DNA from: Sipunculus nudus
Lineage: Eukaryota; Annelida; Sipuncula; Golfingiida; Sipunculidae
Reading direction: 5' to 3'
Length of the DNA stretch: 64,000 nucleotides
Assembly (NCBI GenBank): GCA_026874595.1
Contig: CM049311.1
Coordinates: 57,374,453 to 57,438,452 of the forward strand
Under the pieces are notes generated by a model. It saw only the letters and a list, made by a program, of their open reading frames with translations, searched no databases and was not told the origin of the DNA. The translations under genes were made by a program, and so were the position numbers. Shown piece by piece: positions 29,900 to 43,620 of the stretch (position 1 is the first letter of the stretch; every line of letters begins with the position of its first letter).

Positions 29900-30361
29900 C
29901 TTTAACTTCATACTTCAGTCTTTCTGTTTTATATATGTGTATTTTGAATGGCATATAAGCATGTATGTTTGTTTGGATTGTTGCTTAGTGTGTGCATGAT
30001 GTACTTTGCATCCAGTAACGACGGAGCGGAGGGGGCTTAACAGTAAACACTGTATATACATTATATATATAGTGATCCCGCTTAAGGGAGGGGAGATATA
30101 AACACATATAAATCACATTTGATGATCACGTTTATTTCAATAGACTATCAATCCATAAACCAAATTAACACACAGCAGGCTTCCTTCATTATACAAACAT
30201 GTTAATTCTTTTCTCCATGAAGAAGATCAAAATATTACCTACATGGATATGATAAAACACTATGGGTAATATGCAGAATGATGTTATTGGTTTAGTTTAT
30301 TATGCAGCTTTACGATTTCTTCTAAAATCTTCGAATCCAGCAGTCATCCCACAATATACTG

Positions 30362-30811
30362 TTGAAGGTGCCCATTCACCTACCGTTTGAAAAAGAATTT
30401 CAGTGATATCTGGCTTCCTCTGTGTATATATTAATGATATAAGGGTAATTCTGGATATAAACCGTTCTAATAACGCCTTCGTGAAGGATGTATGTTGACA
30501 TGTATGATTAATGTTGACAAACGGGAAAACATTTAATCTAAGGTTGTAGGTTACATATATGTAGAGGTAGGAAGGTCACTTGTTGCAAAACGCCATTTAT
30601 AAAGCTGTGACCTTTCGGACTTGCTGCCAGATGCCTTTGTTGAATTTCTTTTGGTTATTTTGGCGGGCCCCCACATTTCATAAACATGTTGATATAAACG
30701 AGACAAATCGCCTATTTGCGGTGATATCCACGTTTTCTGGCCTACTTTTTTTATAAAAGCTCGAAGGGATTACCTTTAGTTTAGGTCAGGTCGGTGATTC
30801 GGCCCCTTTAA
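30362..30811 (-). mobile_element. TTAA-flanked MITE, copy 2
   Basis: Reverse-complement copy of the element at 12053-12508. The right end reads GGCCCC-TTTAAA. The left TTAA is mutated to TTGA before AGGTGCCC. Diverged, with no ORF. Confidence 0.7.
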
Positions 30812-31074
30812 ACATAAACAAACCTAGGACATCTCGAATTTTCAGTGTGTGATAAAACGTATACGGTAAAAGTTTCTGTATTTTAACTTTTAAGGGTCAT
30901 CTAACGTTTCCCAACGAAAAACATCTCAATTAACCTGAGAGGGCACCAAGGCTGATCATGTAAAATACGCATTGTAATAGCCTTTAAGTAATAAACCAGA
31001 CAAGAACTGATCACACACTTTATTTCTCTTTGTATTTCATTTTCTGTTTAAAAATAAAAAAGACCACTTTAAAG

Positions 31075-31100
31075 ATATATATATATATATATATATATAA

Positions 31101-31131
<31 letters not shown>
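31075..31131. repeat. (TA)n microsatellite
   Basis: TA dinucleotides interrupted once by AAATG near 31100. Confidence 0.95.
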
Positions 31132-31134
<3 letters not shown>

Positions 31135-33467
31135 TAACACTATAGAGATAAGGCCCAAGTATTCATGTATATCTGACAACTTCATTTACCTGCTGTTAAG
31201 ATCTACAATTTTAACCTAACATAAGCGTTTGTGTCAACGAACAGTGGTGTTCATTGTTGGACTTTCTGGTTTAGATACCACCAATTTTACCAACGGGGAC
31301 GCCGCCGCCTCTGGGCTGTTTAACTAGATTTTCATCAGGAAATGTTGTATAAATTTTCTCCTGATGTGCTCAAGGGTGAGATTTTAAGATAAACCTTGAA
31401 AATTCAATGCGGACCTGTCTTGACGTGACATTGACGTTTCTTCTGTGAACAGTTAAAATTTGTCCTCGCGATTTGATTTGTAATCTGACATTCTGAAAAA
31501 GACAATTAAAAATGCTTAAAAATAGATGAATTATAGGTTACAGCAATTCATAGACCGAAACAATATTGAAAATCCATTCAGTGATTCCAGATAAACTTCC
31601 TTCTTAGAGGGATAAAGATGTGTTAATTTTCCTCTTTGACCCAGAAGATTTACAATTATCATAACCCAGTTTAAGTTTTCAAGATGAATTTCGACACTTA
31701 ATTCATTGAAAATCCACCAAGTGATTATTGAGAAATCTTGGCCTTTTGTTTGAGTCCTGATAATAAGAAAGAACAATCTACCAGAGTGTTAACTCAGAGC
31801 AAGTAAGGTCACAATAATTTCAGTGAATAAGACATGAATGCACTTTCATGACTGTTATTTTTATAAGAATGACACGAACAAGAAAATCGAACTATAGACA
31901 ATACCCCTAAATGTACCTATTGAAATCCTGTCACCAAGATGCACGAAAATAGCGCAAATTCATACAGCCTTTGCTGAGAAAAGATATCTATTGATCTTAA
32001 GGTGAATTAAAAAAAAAAAAAAACATACAAGGGCAAAAACACCATTGTGTCGGACGTGGTTCTAAAGAAATGTGTGCCTATTGTATCATACGCTCCCGAG
32101 GCAGCGGAATTCTTGCTCTTCTAAAAAAGCTACTGATTTTCCCACTGCCTGCTTTGACGTTTATGATACATTTAGACACTAGGCAGGCAAGCCAACCAAA
32201 TGCCAGTTAAAAACACTCGACAGGCATCATGGCTCCACCCATAGCTGCGCTTCAAGTGCTTTCAAGTGCACTCAAGAGGTTACTCTAAGTAAAAAATAGT
32301 CGAAATTTAATTGCTGCCTCTACGTTCTCGCATCATCGACCAATTCGATTATGACATCACAACTATGTTAGCAAACGTTTGCCAGCAGACGGAAACCAGC
32401 CAGCGAGGTTTGCACGGAACCTATGTTGTTTCATTTCGTTTAAATAACAGCTCACCGACCGGGCATCTTATGTACACAAAGACCTGTGAAAACCACGGGT
32501 TGGGCCATTTTCTCAGAGCCTGTGGCCTGTTCAAACGGTTGCCTTTACTCAAAAACGATGAGCCTTTACTCAAAACGAGCTGAACAACATAAGCTACGTG
32601 TCTTCCTCGCTTGGCTGGTTAACCGTTTTGTCTTCCAGCACAAGGTCTCATCTGATTGGAACAAAATACAGTGCTCCCCTCTTGTGTAGCGATTCAGGAT
32701 ACGAGGTCAAAACAAACAGCGCTTACGATATAGGTAGTAGGCCTATAGGTAAAGCGCTGTGTAAACAGCGTAACTGTCTTAAAAATTTGAAGGATTATAT
32801 ATGATATAGGATTATACATCCTGATGATGCACATATACTTTTACTCTTTGTATTAGACCAAGAATGCATTATCAGCTGCAACCCTCAAAATGGTGCAATT
32901 AATTTTGGATTCACGTCATAAAAAAAAACAAAAAACAAAAAACACACGCACATAAAGAAGGAGACATAAAAGGAGGCCCCACCCATTTCGACATTGTTCA
33001 CTTTGCTCATTGTAAACATAAATTTTAAATATTGGGAGTATAAGCCCAGCCTGAGAAAGGTTATCTGGATTAAAAGACAGACGACAGACGGACTCCTGAC
33101 CATGGCCACTGATGTGCTTATAAGGTAACTATAGAGTATAAAGAATCCACATCAAGTGACCTCGTCGCATGCCCGCCTGTGAAATGAGCGCCTGCATGTA
33201 GAGGCGGAAATGTTGGGGTTCATTGACGTAATTGTCATAAACAAGAAACGGATTTATAAAGAAATGATATTTCTCATTATATGATTACTATTTAAAAGTG
33301 ATACCTTAAAGATAGTTTATCTGATGTTATCGGTAACCTTGACGATTTCTTCATGACCGACCTGCTTCAAACCTTATATAGATCTGTGTATAATTATGCC
33401 AAAGCCCCGCCTTCATACCTGTCGGCATGCCATTAGAAGTTATTGACCGCATGGCTGTTACTGGTTA

Positions 33468-33477
33468 CCATATATGG
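33468..33477. promoter_or_regulatory. Perfect CArG box upstream of gene D
   Basis: CCATATATGG matches the SRF consensus. It lies roughly 560 bp before the degraded TATA position of gene D, at a distance similar to the gene C pair, but outside the clearly duplicated block. Confidence 0.4.
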
Positions 33478-33689
33478 AATTTTTGTTGTCAAGTTATGCT
33501 TCTTGTGCTACCATTCCATTAATGGGAAATCCAGATTGTATCAGAGTAAATTGCGCATAAACCGCTAGTGTAACCAAAATCATTTTAAATCTACATAGAC
33601 TCGATCACTCATGGAACACAGCATGGCGAAATCACAATATTTGTATGATGAATGTATATACTTGGTCATCAACAGTAAACAGTCATCCG

Positions 33690-34114
33690 CGGGGCTTTTA
33701 GTGCCAAACCGTTTAACCACAGGTAGAGCCAATAAGATTATTCAAACGTTCGGCTGTTGTACTTTGTATATATACAGCGCAGTAAAGTAAATGACGGACA
33801 TTTCGCCACTCCCCGTTCAAGGTATGATATCAAGTCTATAAAAAGACGCCAAGTCATTCATACTCTTACTCTAGTATCAAATAAGATTAGATGTGTAATG
33901 TGCCTGGGAATTTCTATGAATGGTCCCTCGTATCAGATTAGTTTAACACCAGCTTTCTTTATATGTTAGCAATGAGTAACTTGTGTGTCCATATATGATC
34001 AGTGAGTCTCGTGTGGTGTTACCCTGGCTGGCCACTCGGCATATATACAGGGTAAAAAGGCATGAACAGAATGCGTATGCTTTCAACAGACGCTTCACTT
34101 CCAGTGGGGACAAC
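33690..34114 (+). promoter_or_regulatory. Duplicated, eroded promoter of gene D
   Basis: Matches the gene C promoter base for base over long phrases, for example ATCAAGTCTATAAAAAGACG, TGTAATGTGCCTGGGAAT and CCATATATGATCAGTGAG. The gene C box GGGTATAAATACAT has become GGGTAAAAAGGCAT here. An ATATATA just upstream might substitute. The leader exon homology ends at about 34110, where a CAGGGGCGGAT element begins. Confidence 0.65.
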
Positions 34115-34690
<576 letters not shown>

Positions 34691-35099
34691 TAATAACTTA
34701 TTTGACAGGTATTTACATATTCTTACATTGCGATGTCAAATAGGCTTTTAACCCTTTAATACCCAACAATAAACTAGTATTATAAAATTGATATTATAAT
34801 GCTTATAAGATCAGTGACAGATATTTTACTGATTACAGCATTTCTTTCAATGCAAGAATGACGTTCCTTTACGATAACGACAAGATCCAGGCTGTTGTAA
34901 TCGACAACGGCTCAGTAATGTGAAAAGCAGGGTTCGCAGGAGACGATGCTCCCCGAGCAGTTTCCCCACCTGTGGTTGGACAAGCAAGATATGAGGTAAG
35001 TGCAAATCAAAATTTTCAACGCTTTGCAAAAGGATTATCTTGATTTTTATAATGCCCGCAATTCGCATAACTTTTCTGTAAAGTTTAAGTGATTTCAGG

Positions 35100-37790
35100 C
35101 CTACTATAAGATCATATTAATGAAATAGATTATTCCTGTGAAGGAAAATTTTTATTAAGTTATAACGCCTTATTACCCATGTGAAAAATGTATAAGATTT
35201 TAGCAAGCCTGTGAGCTAATGCGATGGTGTGGCGTCGAAAATGGCAGGAGCTAGCATCACGAAATTTTATGCAAAAAATAGCCATCTGAAATTTCTATCG
35301 GATTTTGCTTATTTTTTAAGATAATTATAGAGAAAAAGCTTTGAGATAACTAGATAAATCCTGTGAAGAAAAGTTCTTATAACGTCTTATAACCCATGTG
35401 AAAAATGTATAAGCTTTTTAGAGAGCCTGTGAGCTAATGCGATGGTGTTGCGTTGTGGTCTGTACGTTAACCCATACTGTCTCGAAAACTGCAAGACGTA
35501 GCATCACAAAATTTTATGCAAAAAATAGCCATCTGAAAAACTCTATCGGATTTTGCATTTTCTTAGATTTTATAGAGAGAAGGCTAAAAAAGCACCTTTA
35601 AAAATCTTCTCCTCCGGAAAGGTCAAGCCAGATTGTTCAATATTTCACACAAATAATCTCTTCTACGATCTCTCTCAACTTTGTTCGAATGGTTCAAGTT
35701 CGGTTAATTTTGGCCGAGTTACAGGAAGTTGAACTTGGTCATCTGTTCAAAAAAGCATACTAAAATGACAATCTCAGAAACGGCCGGAGCTATCATAACC
35801 AAACTTTATGCCAGTGTTGGTTACATTAGTCATATATGAAATTCAGGTATTACCGGCGCCACCTGCATTGACTTTTTTGTACGGGGTCATCGGTACATTA
35901 ACCCATAATTTCTCAGAAATAGCTGGAGCTAACATCCCCAGATTTTATGCAATAATCTGTCACATATCAAATGTTGTGGTATTCAGCTTATTTTTTTGCT
36001 ATCTGCATTAACTTAGATTTTATTGAGAAAAAGCTGAAAAACCTTAAAAAATTTTCTTCTTGTAAACGGTCCAGCTAAATTGTTTTATATTTTACAGAAA
36101 TGATCCCAGAGGTCAGCCCTCTCAAGTTTGTACAAATTTTTTTGCGTTTGACAATTTTTAGGGGAGTTACGCGAATTTGAACTTAGTCATTTGGCAAAGT
36201 AAGCATACTGACATAGCAATCACAGAAATGACTGAAGCTAGCATCACCAAGTATTGTGCAATGGTCTCATTACTCATATTTGAAATTGCAGATTTCGTGG
36301 CGCCACCTGCATTGATCTGTTTTTTTATTGGCAAAAACCTCATACTTTTAGCCTCTTTCAGCTCAAAAAATTTCAAGTTAAATCGTTCAATTTTTCATAA
36401 GAATTATCCTAGGACATGGTTCTATCAATCATATAAGAATTGAGTTTGTTGATTTCTGGTTGAGTCATGAAAAGCTTAAGTTGGTCTTATGGCCATTATT
36501 ATGTATATCTCAAACTGAGGACTGCAATAGTGTTCTTCTACAAAAAATGTTGTTTCAATTATAACTTCTGTAACATTGCGCCGAAATTATTCTTAGGTGG
36601 CCTTTGTGCAAGTTTACTTGAATGATTTTTGGCAGAATTATTGGACCTTTAACTATGAAAGGAATTCATCTTTTATTGTTCTAGCTTTTTTAAAAAGTCT
36701 AACGAATATGTCAGCTTGAAAAAAAAGCATTTTAGCCAAAGTCTTTCAGTATGTGTTAACAGATTTACCAACAGGCCAAGATTGTGACTGAATCTTTAAG
36801 TAGGTTGAGAAACTGCCAACGGTTTCAGAATTGGCAAAAGGTCATGAGTTTTATTGGGTTCAGCCAGATATAGGTCAAGAGTTCAATCAGTGCGGACAGG
36901 CACAAGGCATGTGAACACCTCATTAGCACCATGTGATCACCTCATGGGTATCAAGCCCCTCAGGGCTGCATGTGGAGCCAATCTGTGAGCTTATCCAATG
37001 GTATGGCTACTAATTGAGATTTGGCAACAGGCCAAAGGTCATCCTGGATCTATTTATAGCTTTGCAGGACTGCCAACTGTATCAGATTAGGCAACAGGTA
37101 AAGAGTCCACCCAGTGCAGCCGGGTATAGGTCAAGAGTTCATTCAGTACAGTAGCTGCAGTGTATTTATAGCGTTGGCAGACTGCCCACTGCATCAGATT
37201 TGGCAACAAAGTTCAGCCTTGATCTATTTATAGCTATGGAAGACTGGTCAAGAGTTCATTCAGTGGCAGTAGCTTGAGCAATTTGTCACAGTATACTCGG
37301 GGCAACTGCCTTTCTCACCAAGCCTGGTCAGCCTAGTGCATCAGACTCAAGGTAAGTTTGATGTATTGTCCTGATATTTCGACCTCTCTATGCGTCTTTG
37401 ATGGCTCCGTTCACAAGACAGGTGTCGCCACCTACAATGACTTTTGCACAATGTATGTGCTTATTTTTTTTTACGGAGGAATTTGATATATTAGCCTGAA
37501 ATTGGCCATATTTCTACATATCATATAGCTTTGTCGGATACAAGACTGGTGGTGCCACCAACAATAATTTTTGCACATTGTATGTCCAGGCTTGTTTCTC
37601 AGGAGGGGTTTGATTTATAAATCTCTGATAGCTTCGTTGTATACAAGACCGGTGGTGCCAGCTACAATCATTTTTGCACATTGTATGTCCATGCTTGTTT
37701 CTCAGGAGGGGTTTGATTTATAAATCTCTGATAGCTTCGTTGTATACAAGACCGGTGGTGCCAGCTACAATCATTTTTGTGTTGTGTGAA
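35100..37790. repeat. Tandem-repeat elements filling gene D intron 1
   Basis: A unit of about 240 bp is repeated near 35127 and 35364 (shared CCTGTGAGCTAATGCGATGG and TTTTATGCAAAAAATAGCCA). Relatives follow near 35800 and 36240, with GCGCCACCTGCATTGA phrases. A separate unit of roughly 105 bp recurs at 37569, 37674 and on to 37780 (CTCAGGAGGGGTTTGATT, GGTGGTGCCA). These resemble the palindrome-bearing arrays of the 47-58 kb region. No ORF is supported. Confidence 0.65.
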
Positions 37791-39824
37791 CCCATACCCG
37801 AACACGACAATGGGTTATTTTATGGTTAAATGGTTTTCTTTCAGACTGTTATGGTAGGTATGAGACACAAAGACAGCAACATCGGAGACGAGGCCCAAGT
37901 TCGGCGGGCGATCCTGTCACTCAAAGACCCAGTAGGACACGGCATCATCACCAACTGGGACGACATGGAGAAGATCTGGCACCACGTCTTCTATAACGAA
38001 CTACGGGTGGCCCCGGAGGGACGCCCCACCCTCCTGACAGAAGCTCCGCTCATCCCCAAGGCAAACAGGGAGAAAATGACACAGGTATAGAACCAGTTTA
38101 TGTGTGGAATTTTACATATATCTCAGAAAATCCAAATACAGGTCAGGAATAATTGAATTCAACATCTAATTCGTGTCAGAATAAGACTTTGTTATTTGGA
38201 TAAACAGTTTCATCTCTGATAAATTCTTAGACTTTCCTTTTCTTTGCATGAAATTGTTGATGAGTGACACTTAATGTGTTGCGTTTTAATATCCCAGAAT
38301 AAAGGAATTAACAAAATATCAAACTCTAGTGTTTGACCTTAAGTTGTCTTTTTCTAAAGAAAAACCTTCAATATATTCATCTGAGCCATGATATTACAAA
38401 TATATGTTTTTCTCTGAAAGAGTTGATTTACACATGCATTTATTATGTTCCTTTACATAAGATTTCAGTCGATTAATATCGCGTATTTTTGTGATTTTCC
38501 AGATCATGTTTGAGACGTTCAAGGTTCCCGCCTTCTATATGGCAGCCCAGGCCGTCATGTCATTGTACGCGTCAGGTCGTACAACAGGAATTGTGTACGA
38601 CTCTGGTGTAAATGTGTCTTACGTGGTCCCCATATACGAAGGTTAGACAATTTGTCTCTTGCTATAACAAATCTTTTGCAATAATGCAGAAAATGAAGCG
38701 AAAACGAATAATTGAAGGAAAAAAGGCCTACCTTACAAATAATCCGTATAAATCCTTTGAATTTTTAAAAGGTAAGTAGATGGCACAATATCTAAGATTA
38801 ACATGTTTTGTATGTGGCTAGAAATAATTTGGAGTTTTGGTCACACCTTGCAGTTAAGACGTCAGATTAAGATACAGGAGTGAATCAGATGTTCAAACAG
38901 TCATTGTCCCTACATATATGCCATCCTTTGTCTTGTATCTTCGGTAATTTACTTGATTTTTTATCTCCTAACAGGCTACTCTCTGCCGCATGCCATCTTA
39001 CGTATGGATCTGGCAGGACGGGATCTGACGTCATACCTTTGTAGTATTCTACACGAGAGGGAATATAACTTTGTAACGTCAGGTAGGCCTAACTTTCAAT
39101 AAAGAAAAAAGTGCTATGATTAAAATCCATAACGTGAGTGCAGGAAATTGATTCCCGTGTAACACTGTAACATTGTTTATTTGTTGTCGTAAGTACAACT
39201 ATTTGCAATGAAATGACTATGGTCGAGGGAGTTGCCTCATCAGATCATATTATACAATTAAGCACACTTTTCACATAAAATTATCATAAAAATACATGAC
39301 TTGTGTCATACTGATACATTTTTACTGAATCATTCTAAATTTTAGCGGAAACAGAAATTGTCCGGGACATGAAAGAGAAGCTGTGCTATGTGGCTCAAGA
39401 TTTTGAACAGGAAATGACGTCATCCATGCAGAGCTCCAGTCTAGAGAAATCTTACGAGCTCCCTGACGGAATACTTGTCACTATTGGCAACGAGCGCTTC
39501 CGTGCCCCTGAGTGCCTATTTCAGCCCACATTTCTTGGTATGTGCTTTTCTAATGCCAATTTTCAACTTAAAAAATATACTGTATGTACAATCATTTATA
39601 ATTTAATTTATTGCGAAGACGTTTCACTGATACTATCATAAAATGGATTTCTTTATAAAGCGCCTATAAAAAATTTGCAATAAAAATACATATATCTTCT
39701 GTAGGTATGGAAGCGACTGGTGTTCATGAAATCCTGTATAACTCTATAATGAAGTGTGATATCGACATCAGGAAAGACCTGTACAAGAACATCGTGTTGT
39801 CTGGAGGCAGCACCATGTTTCCTG

Positions 39825-41549
39825 GTAAGTTGTATAACCCTGCTCCGTCTAGAAGACTTCCCCACTTAGTCTTTATGCCATAACATTAGGATCACCCCGT
39901 ATGGGCATCAAACCCATGACCATCCGGGTTTGATTCCCAAACGGAGTGACCGGCCTTTTTCTGTGTATTCTTGTTCTGTTTCTGTATGCAATGAACCAGC
40001 ATGGCTAACCAAACATATCTCTTTATGCCATAACAGTAACTAAGTGATATTGATGTCCGAAGATACCTGTACACAGACATCTTGGTATTAATATGTTTAA
40101 CATGATTTCCTTTTAGTTAATATGCATAAGTATAACAATGCTAATATTCTGATGAAATAAAAATGAAAACCAGCGGATAATTGTAAAAGGATATCAGAGG
40201 CGTATTCATAGGGGGTTTCTCTATCCGCGGTTAAGGTAATGTTATTCCCATACGGAAAAGAAAGAAGAAAAACAAGAAAGATCTTGTCTGTAATGTAAAT
40301 ATATATATCTATATAATAATGTATATTTATTATCAGTTCTGAGATTCCTATTGACCTTAAGAGAAAGTAGTTTTCTTGTATTTGTTGAAATTTTGTGAAG
40401 AAAGAACAAAAGCTTAGCAAGATATTGTTCGTAATGTAAATGAAAAGAGTGTCAGACTTTGAACATTTCTAAAATAAATCTAAACAGTAAAGGGATAATA
40501 TACTTACACATTTCTCTCATGTTTTTACTATCTCTCTTTTCTATTTTGTTTGTGTGCAGAAGTGAAGTCTCTAACCCTGTGATTGATCTGTAACATGATG
40601 GTGGATGGCCAAAAACTGTTAAACAATCCATGCAAGCTATTTGTACTTTCACTAGACGCTTGCTGTGTCTCATTTTTAAAATTTACCTTGGAATACACCA
40701 AGAGACTATATAAAAGCTGCCGGTTTCTTGATTCTGGGATAATTAAAATCACCTCTAAATACCCAGCTACTGTCACTGGAGCTAAATGGACAGGCTTTAT
40801 GTCAGAAAGCTGCATTTTCAATAATAATATAAACCTGAAAATGGTATGCAAATAACAGTCAATGAATATTTTTCACTTCTTATATATCTTGTGTCTATGT
40901 ACTTTAATTACCTAAGGTCCGACTATCTTTATTTCTTTTTAACTCCACCTGGCTACAGTTTGAACTTAATTTCTTCAAAAATAATTTATCTACGAAAACA
41001 TATATTATGGAATTCATTATCAGAAGCTCTACATGAAAAATAGATGTAGTATCATTTGACAGATTCAGTGACATATAATAGTTTATCCATTTCAGTTCTT
41101 TTACATGTGTGCTGACCATCTTCTTATCTACTTTAAAGTTACAATTAAGTTACAACACTACACTTATTGATGCAAGTATTTTTCTGTTGTTCAAATAATG
41201 CATTATATATATATATATATATATATATGGATGAGGGTCCCACGGTTAACATAATAAACAACTTGAACTAGATACCTTACAAAATTACATATAATAATCA
41301 TAATAATTATGCACAAAATAACAATATTTGATATGTTTAGTAAGAGACAATTTAACAGCCACGCAGTGTGTTCAAACAAGTTTAAATATGCTTTGTGGAA
41401 TATCAATATAATTTAAAAAAAGATTTATTAATATATATAATATATAAACATGTTGCACCATACGTTGTTGTGTGGTTTCTTTCTCTGATTAACTTGTCTT
41501 GTGTTATGCAAAACAGGGATTTTTTATTTCCTACGAATCTTATCCTCAG
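39825..41549. other. Enlarged intron 6 of gene D
   Basis: 1725 bp against 393 bp in gene C, so roughly 1.3 kb was gained. A tRNA-like phrase GGGTTTGATTCCC is near 39927, and a TA microsatellite lies at 41205-41228. Short frames near 40.5-40.9 kb overlap on both strands and show no domain. Confidence 0.5.
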
Positions 41550-41849
41550 GTCTGTGTGACCGTATGAACAAGGAGGTGAGCACCATGGCGCCCTCTGGAA
41601 CGCAGGTCCAGGTCATCGCGTCCCCGGAGCGAAAGTACTCAGTGTGGATCGGGGGATCGATACTCGCGTCTCTGAGTACCTTTGGTGATATGTGGATATC
41701 TAAGGATGAGTACGACGAAATGGGTCCAGGCATCGTCCACAGGAAATGTTTTTGAAACTCGTCCACAGGAAATGATTCTACAGCTCAGAGTCCAATATAT
41801 GCATTTATTATCGCCGTTTTCAAATGGCAGGTCGCCTGAATTATGGAAT

Positions 41850-41855
41850 AATAAA
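41850..41855 (+). terminator. Candidate polyadenylation signal of gene D
   Basis: AATAAA about 95 nt after the stop. ATTAAA near 42200 is an alternative. Confidence 0.35.
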
Positions 41856-42219
41856 AGAAAAAGAATTCCTGCAACTGCACGCATATTCATTCCTGGCGTT
41901 ACGCTGAAGATACGTGACTTGCATGTATAACTTATTTCCTACGTCTTTCTTAATTTTGTTTATACATTTATATATTGTTATAATGGATGATTATTGTTAA
42001 TATATATATATGTTAAGATGTTAACTTAGACTTAAGAAAGCATAAAATGTTTACATGTTTGCGAATCATCGCCAGTTGTGGTATGACCAAAGTTTTTGTA
42101 TTTATAAGTATATATTTATATTTCTTCTAAGGCTATATATTTTTTTTATTTAATGAATATAAGTAATACATTGTGTTTGCATGTAAATCTCATACGCACA
42201 TTAAAGTTATTTGACTTAT

Positions 42220-43108
42220 CTATTCATCATGAGTAAAATTTCGTTTTATATTGCAGTTTTTATGTCATCTTTTTTATTTTCTGCGAAATACGCTTGTATG
42301 TTTCTGTTGTTAGTTTTGTTACTGTAGGCCTAAAACCTAATTTAGAGATGTTAACTTGATGTGGTTTGATGCCCATAATCCGGTTACATGGCATGCTTAG
42401 CATACCATTTAAGTACAATGCACAAGCCTACGTTGTACAACGATAAAGCAGTATAATAATGAAATAATAGAGAAAAATTCTTGATTTGGATGAATGCTCA
42501 CTGCGCAGAAAAACTACATCACACATACATACATCAGGCTTACCGCTATCATACGAGATGATCAACGAATGTGCCTTTCATTCAGGCAAAACAAATTCGA
42601 AAAAAAATATGCCTTGTTTTAATATTGGTTACACATAAAAAGCCATGATAATGCATATGACTGTCATGATTACACGGTCTATATAATAAGCTATTTGTCA
42701 TCTAACTTATTGCACATTTTCTAAGAAAAAAGTAAATTTGGCACGATGAAAGTTATAGATCTGATGACTATATACATGCATATTCATACTCCTATAGAAC
42801 AAGGCATCTAAAGAAATGATTGTTATCAGAAGTCGGTCTGTCTAATATTGGCCACTTATAAATTTTGCTCATGTTAACCTATATCAGTAAAGTTGCGCTG
42901 TTAAAGCTAACTCAGCTTATAAGACAAAAATACGTTGCTTTTCCGGCACCTTTTGCCCCCATAAATCAGTGTTGGTTCATGATTTTTCTTACCTTTTAAT
43001 TTTGGTTTTCATTAATATTTCATATGATCAGGGGACAAAATTATGACACAGAATCGTGTTGCTCAACAGGTAAAAACAATTTTTTCATCCTTTTTTTAAA
43101 TTAGTGGT
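42220..43108. other. AT-rich spacer, no gene seen
   Basis: No exon, element or repeat recognised. Confidence 0.5.
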
Positions 43109-43148
43109 AAATAATTACGGAAGCGTATTGCTGCCACCTGGTAAAAAA

Positions 43149-43620
43149 AAAAAATTATTTATCTCGTACGTACGACATACTATCTCGTACGTACGACTTA
43201 TTATCTCGTACGTACGACATACTATCTTGTACGTACGACATATTATCTCGTACGTGCGACATATTATCTCGTACGTACGACATATTATCTCGTACGTACG
43301 ACATATTATCTCGTACGTACGACATACTATCTCGTACGTACGACATACTATCTCGTACGTACGACATACTATCTCGTACGTACGACATACTATCTCGTAC
43401 GTACGACATATTATCTCGTACGTACGACATACTATCTTGTACGTACGACTTATTATCTCGTACGTACGACTTATTATCTCGTACGTATGACATATTATCT
43501 CGTACGTACGACATACTATCTCGTACGTACGACATAGTATCTCGTACGTACGACATATTATCTCGTACGTACGACATAGTATATCGTACGTACGACATAG
43601 TATATCGTACGTACGACATA
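43149..43620. repeat. 21-bp satellite array, left arm (about 22 copies)
   Basis: Unit ATCTCGTACGTACGACATAC plus one base; TCGTACGTACGA is itself a perfect palindrome. The units have few differences. Three overlapping open frames here arise only because 21 is a multiple of three. Confidence 0.95.

Larger units (their letters stand above)
29920..33689. other. Spacer between genes C and D
   Basis: No gene recognised. It contains the second TTAA MITE (30362-30811) and a TA microsatellite (31075-31131). Several frames of 60-90 codons (for example 32311-32583) have no domain and overlap each other. Confidence 0.5.
34858..41755 (+). pseudogene. Actin paralogue D, decayed tandem duplicate of gene C
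   Basis: All seven exon counterparts are present with GT-AG borders: 34858-34995, 37845-38084, 38503-38641, 38975-39082, 39346-39537, 39705-39824, 41550-41755. Exon lengths equal those of gene C. However, codon 22 is TGA (34921-34923) where the Cys of GSGMCKAG should be, and the preceding GSG has become GSV. Other changes hit conserved sites: [10 protein letters not shown] for [12 protein letters not shown] for DSGDGVSH (losing the catalytic His), and GQARYE. Introns 1 and 6 are swollen to 2849 and 1725 bp. A 26-bp tandem duplication spans the stop codon. Intron sequence similarity to gene C shows segmental duplication, not retroposition. A protein starting after the stop would lack the P1 loop. 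Alternatives such as readthrough are weak. Confidence 0.88.

Noticed and set aside
34921-34923. TGA at codon 22 of gene D as selenocysteine in place of cysteine
   Set aside because: The Cys-to-TGA position is tempting, but actins are not selenoproteins, no SECIS-like element was evident, the adjacent P1-loop Gly is changed and the promoter is degraded. Pseudogene is the simpler reading.
39895-39945. Possible tRNA gene (GGGTTTGATTCCC B-box-like)
   Set aside because: No A box at the proper spacing and no cloverleaf; at most a SINE trace.
40528-40855. Overlapping 90- and 107-codon frames in gene D intron 6
   Set aside because: Open on both strands of the same AT-rich stretch, no domain, and located in sequence gained after the C/D duplication.
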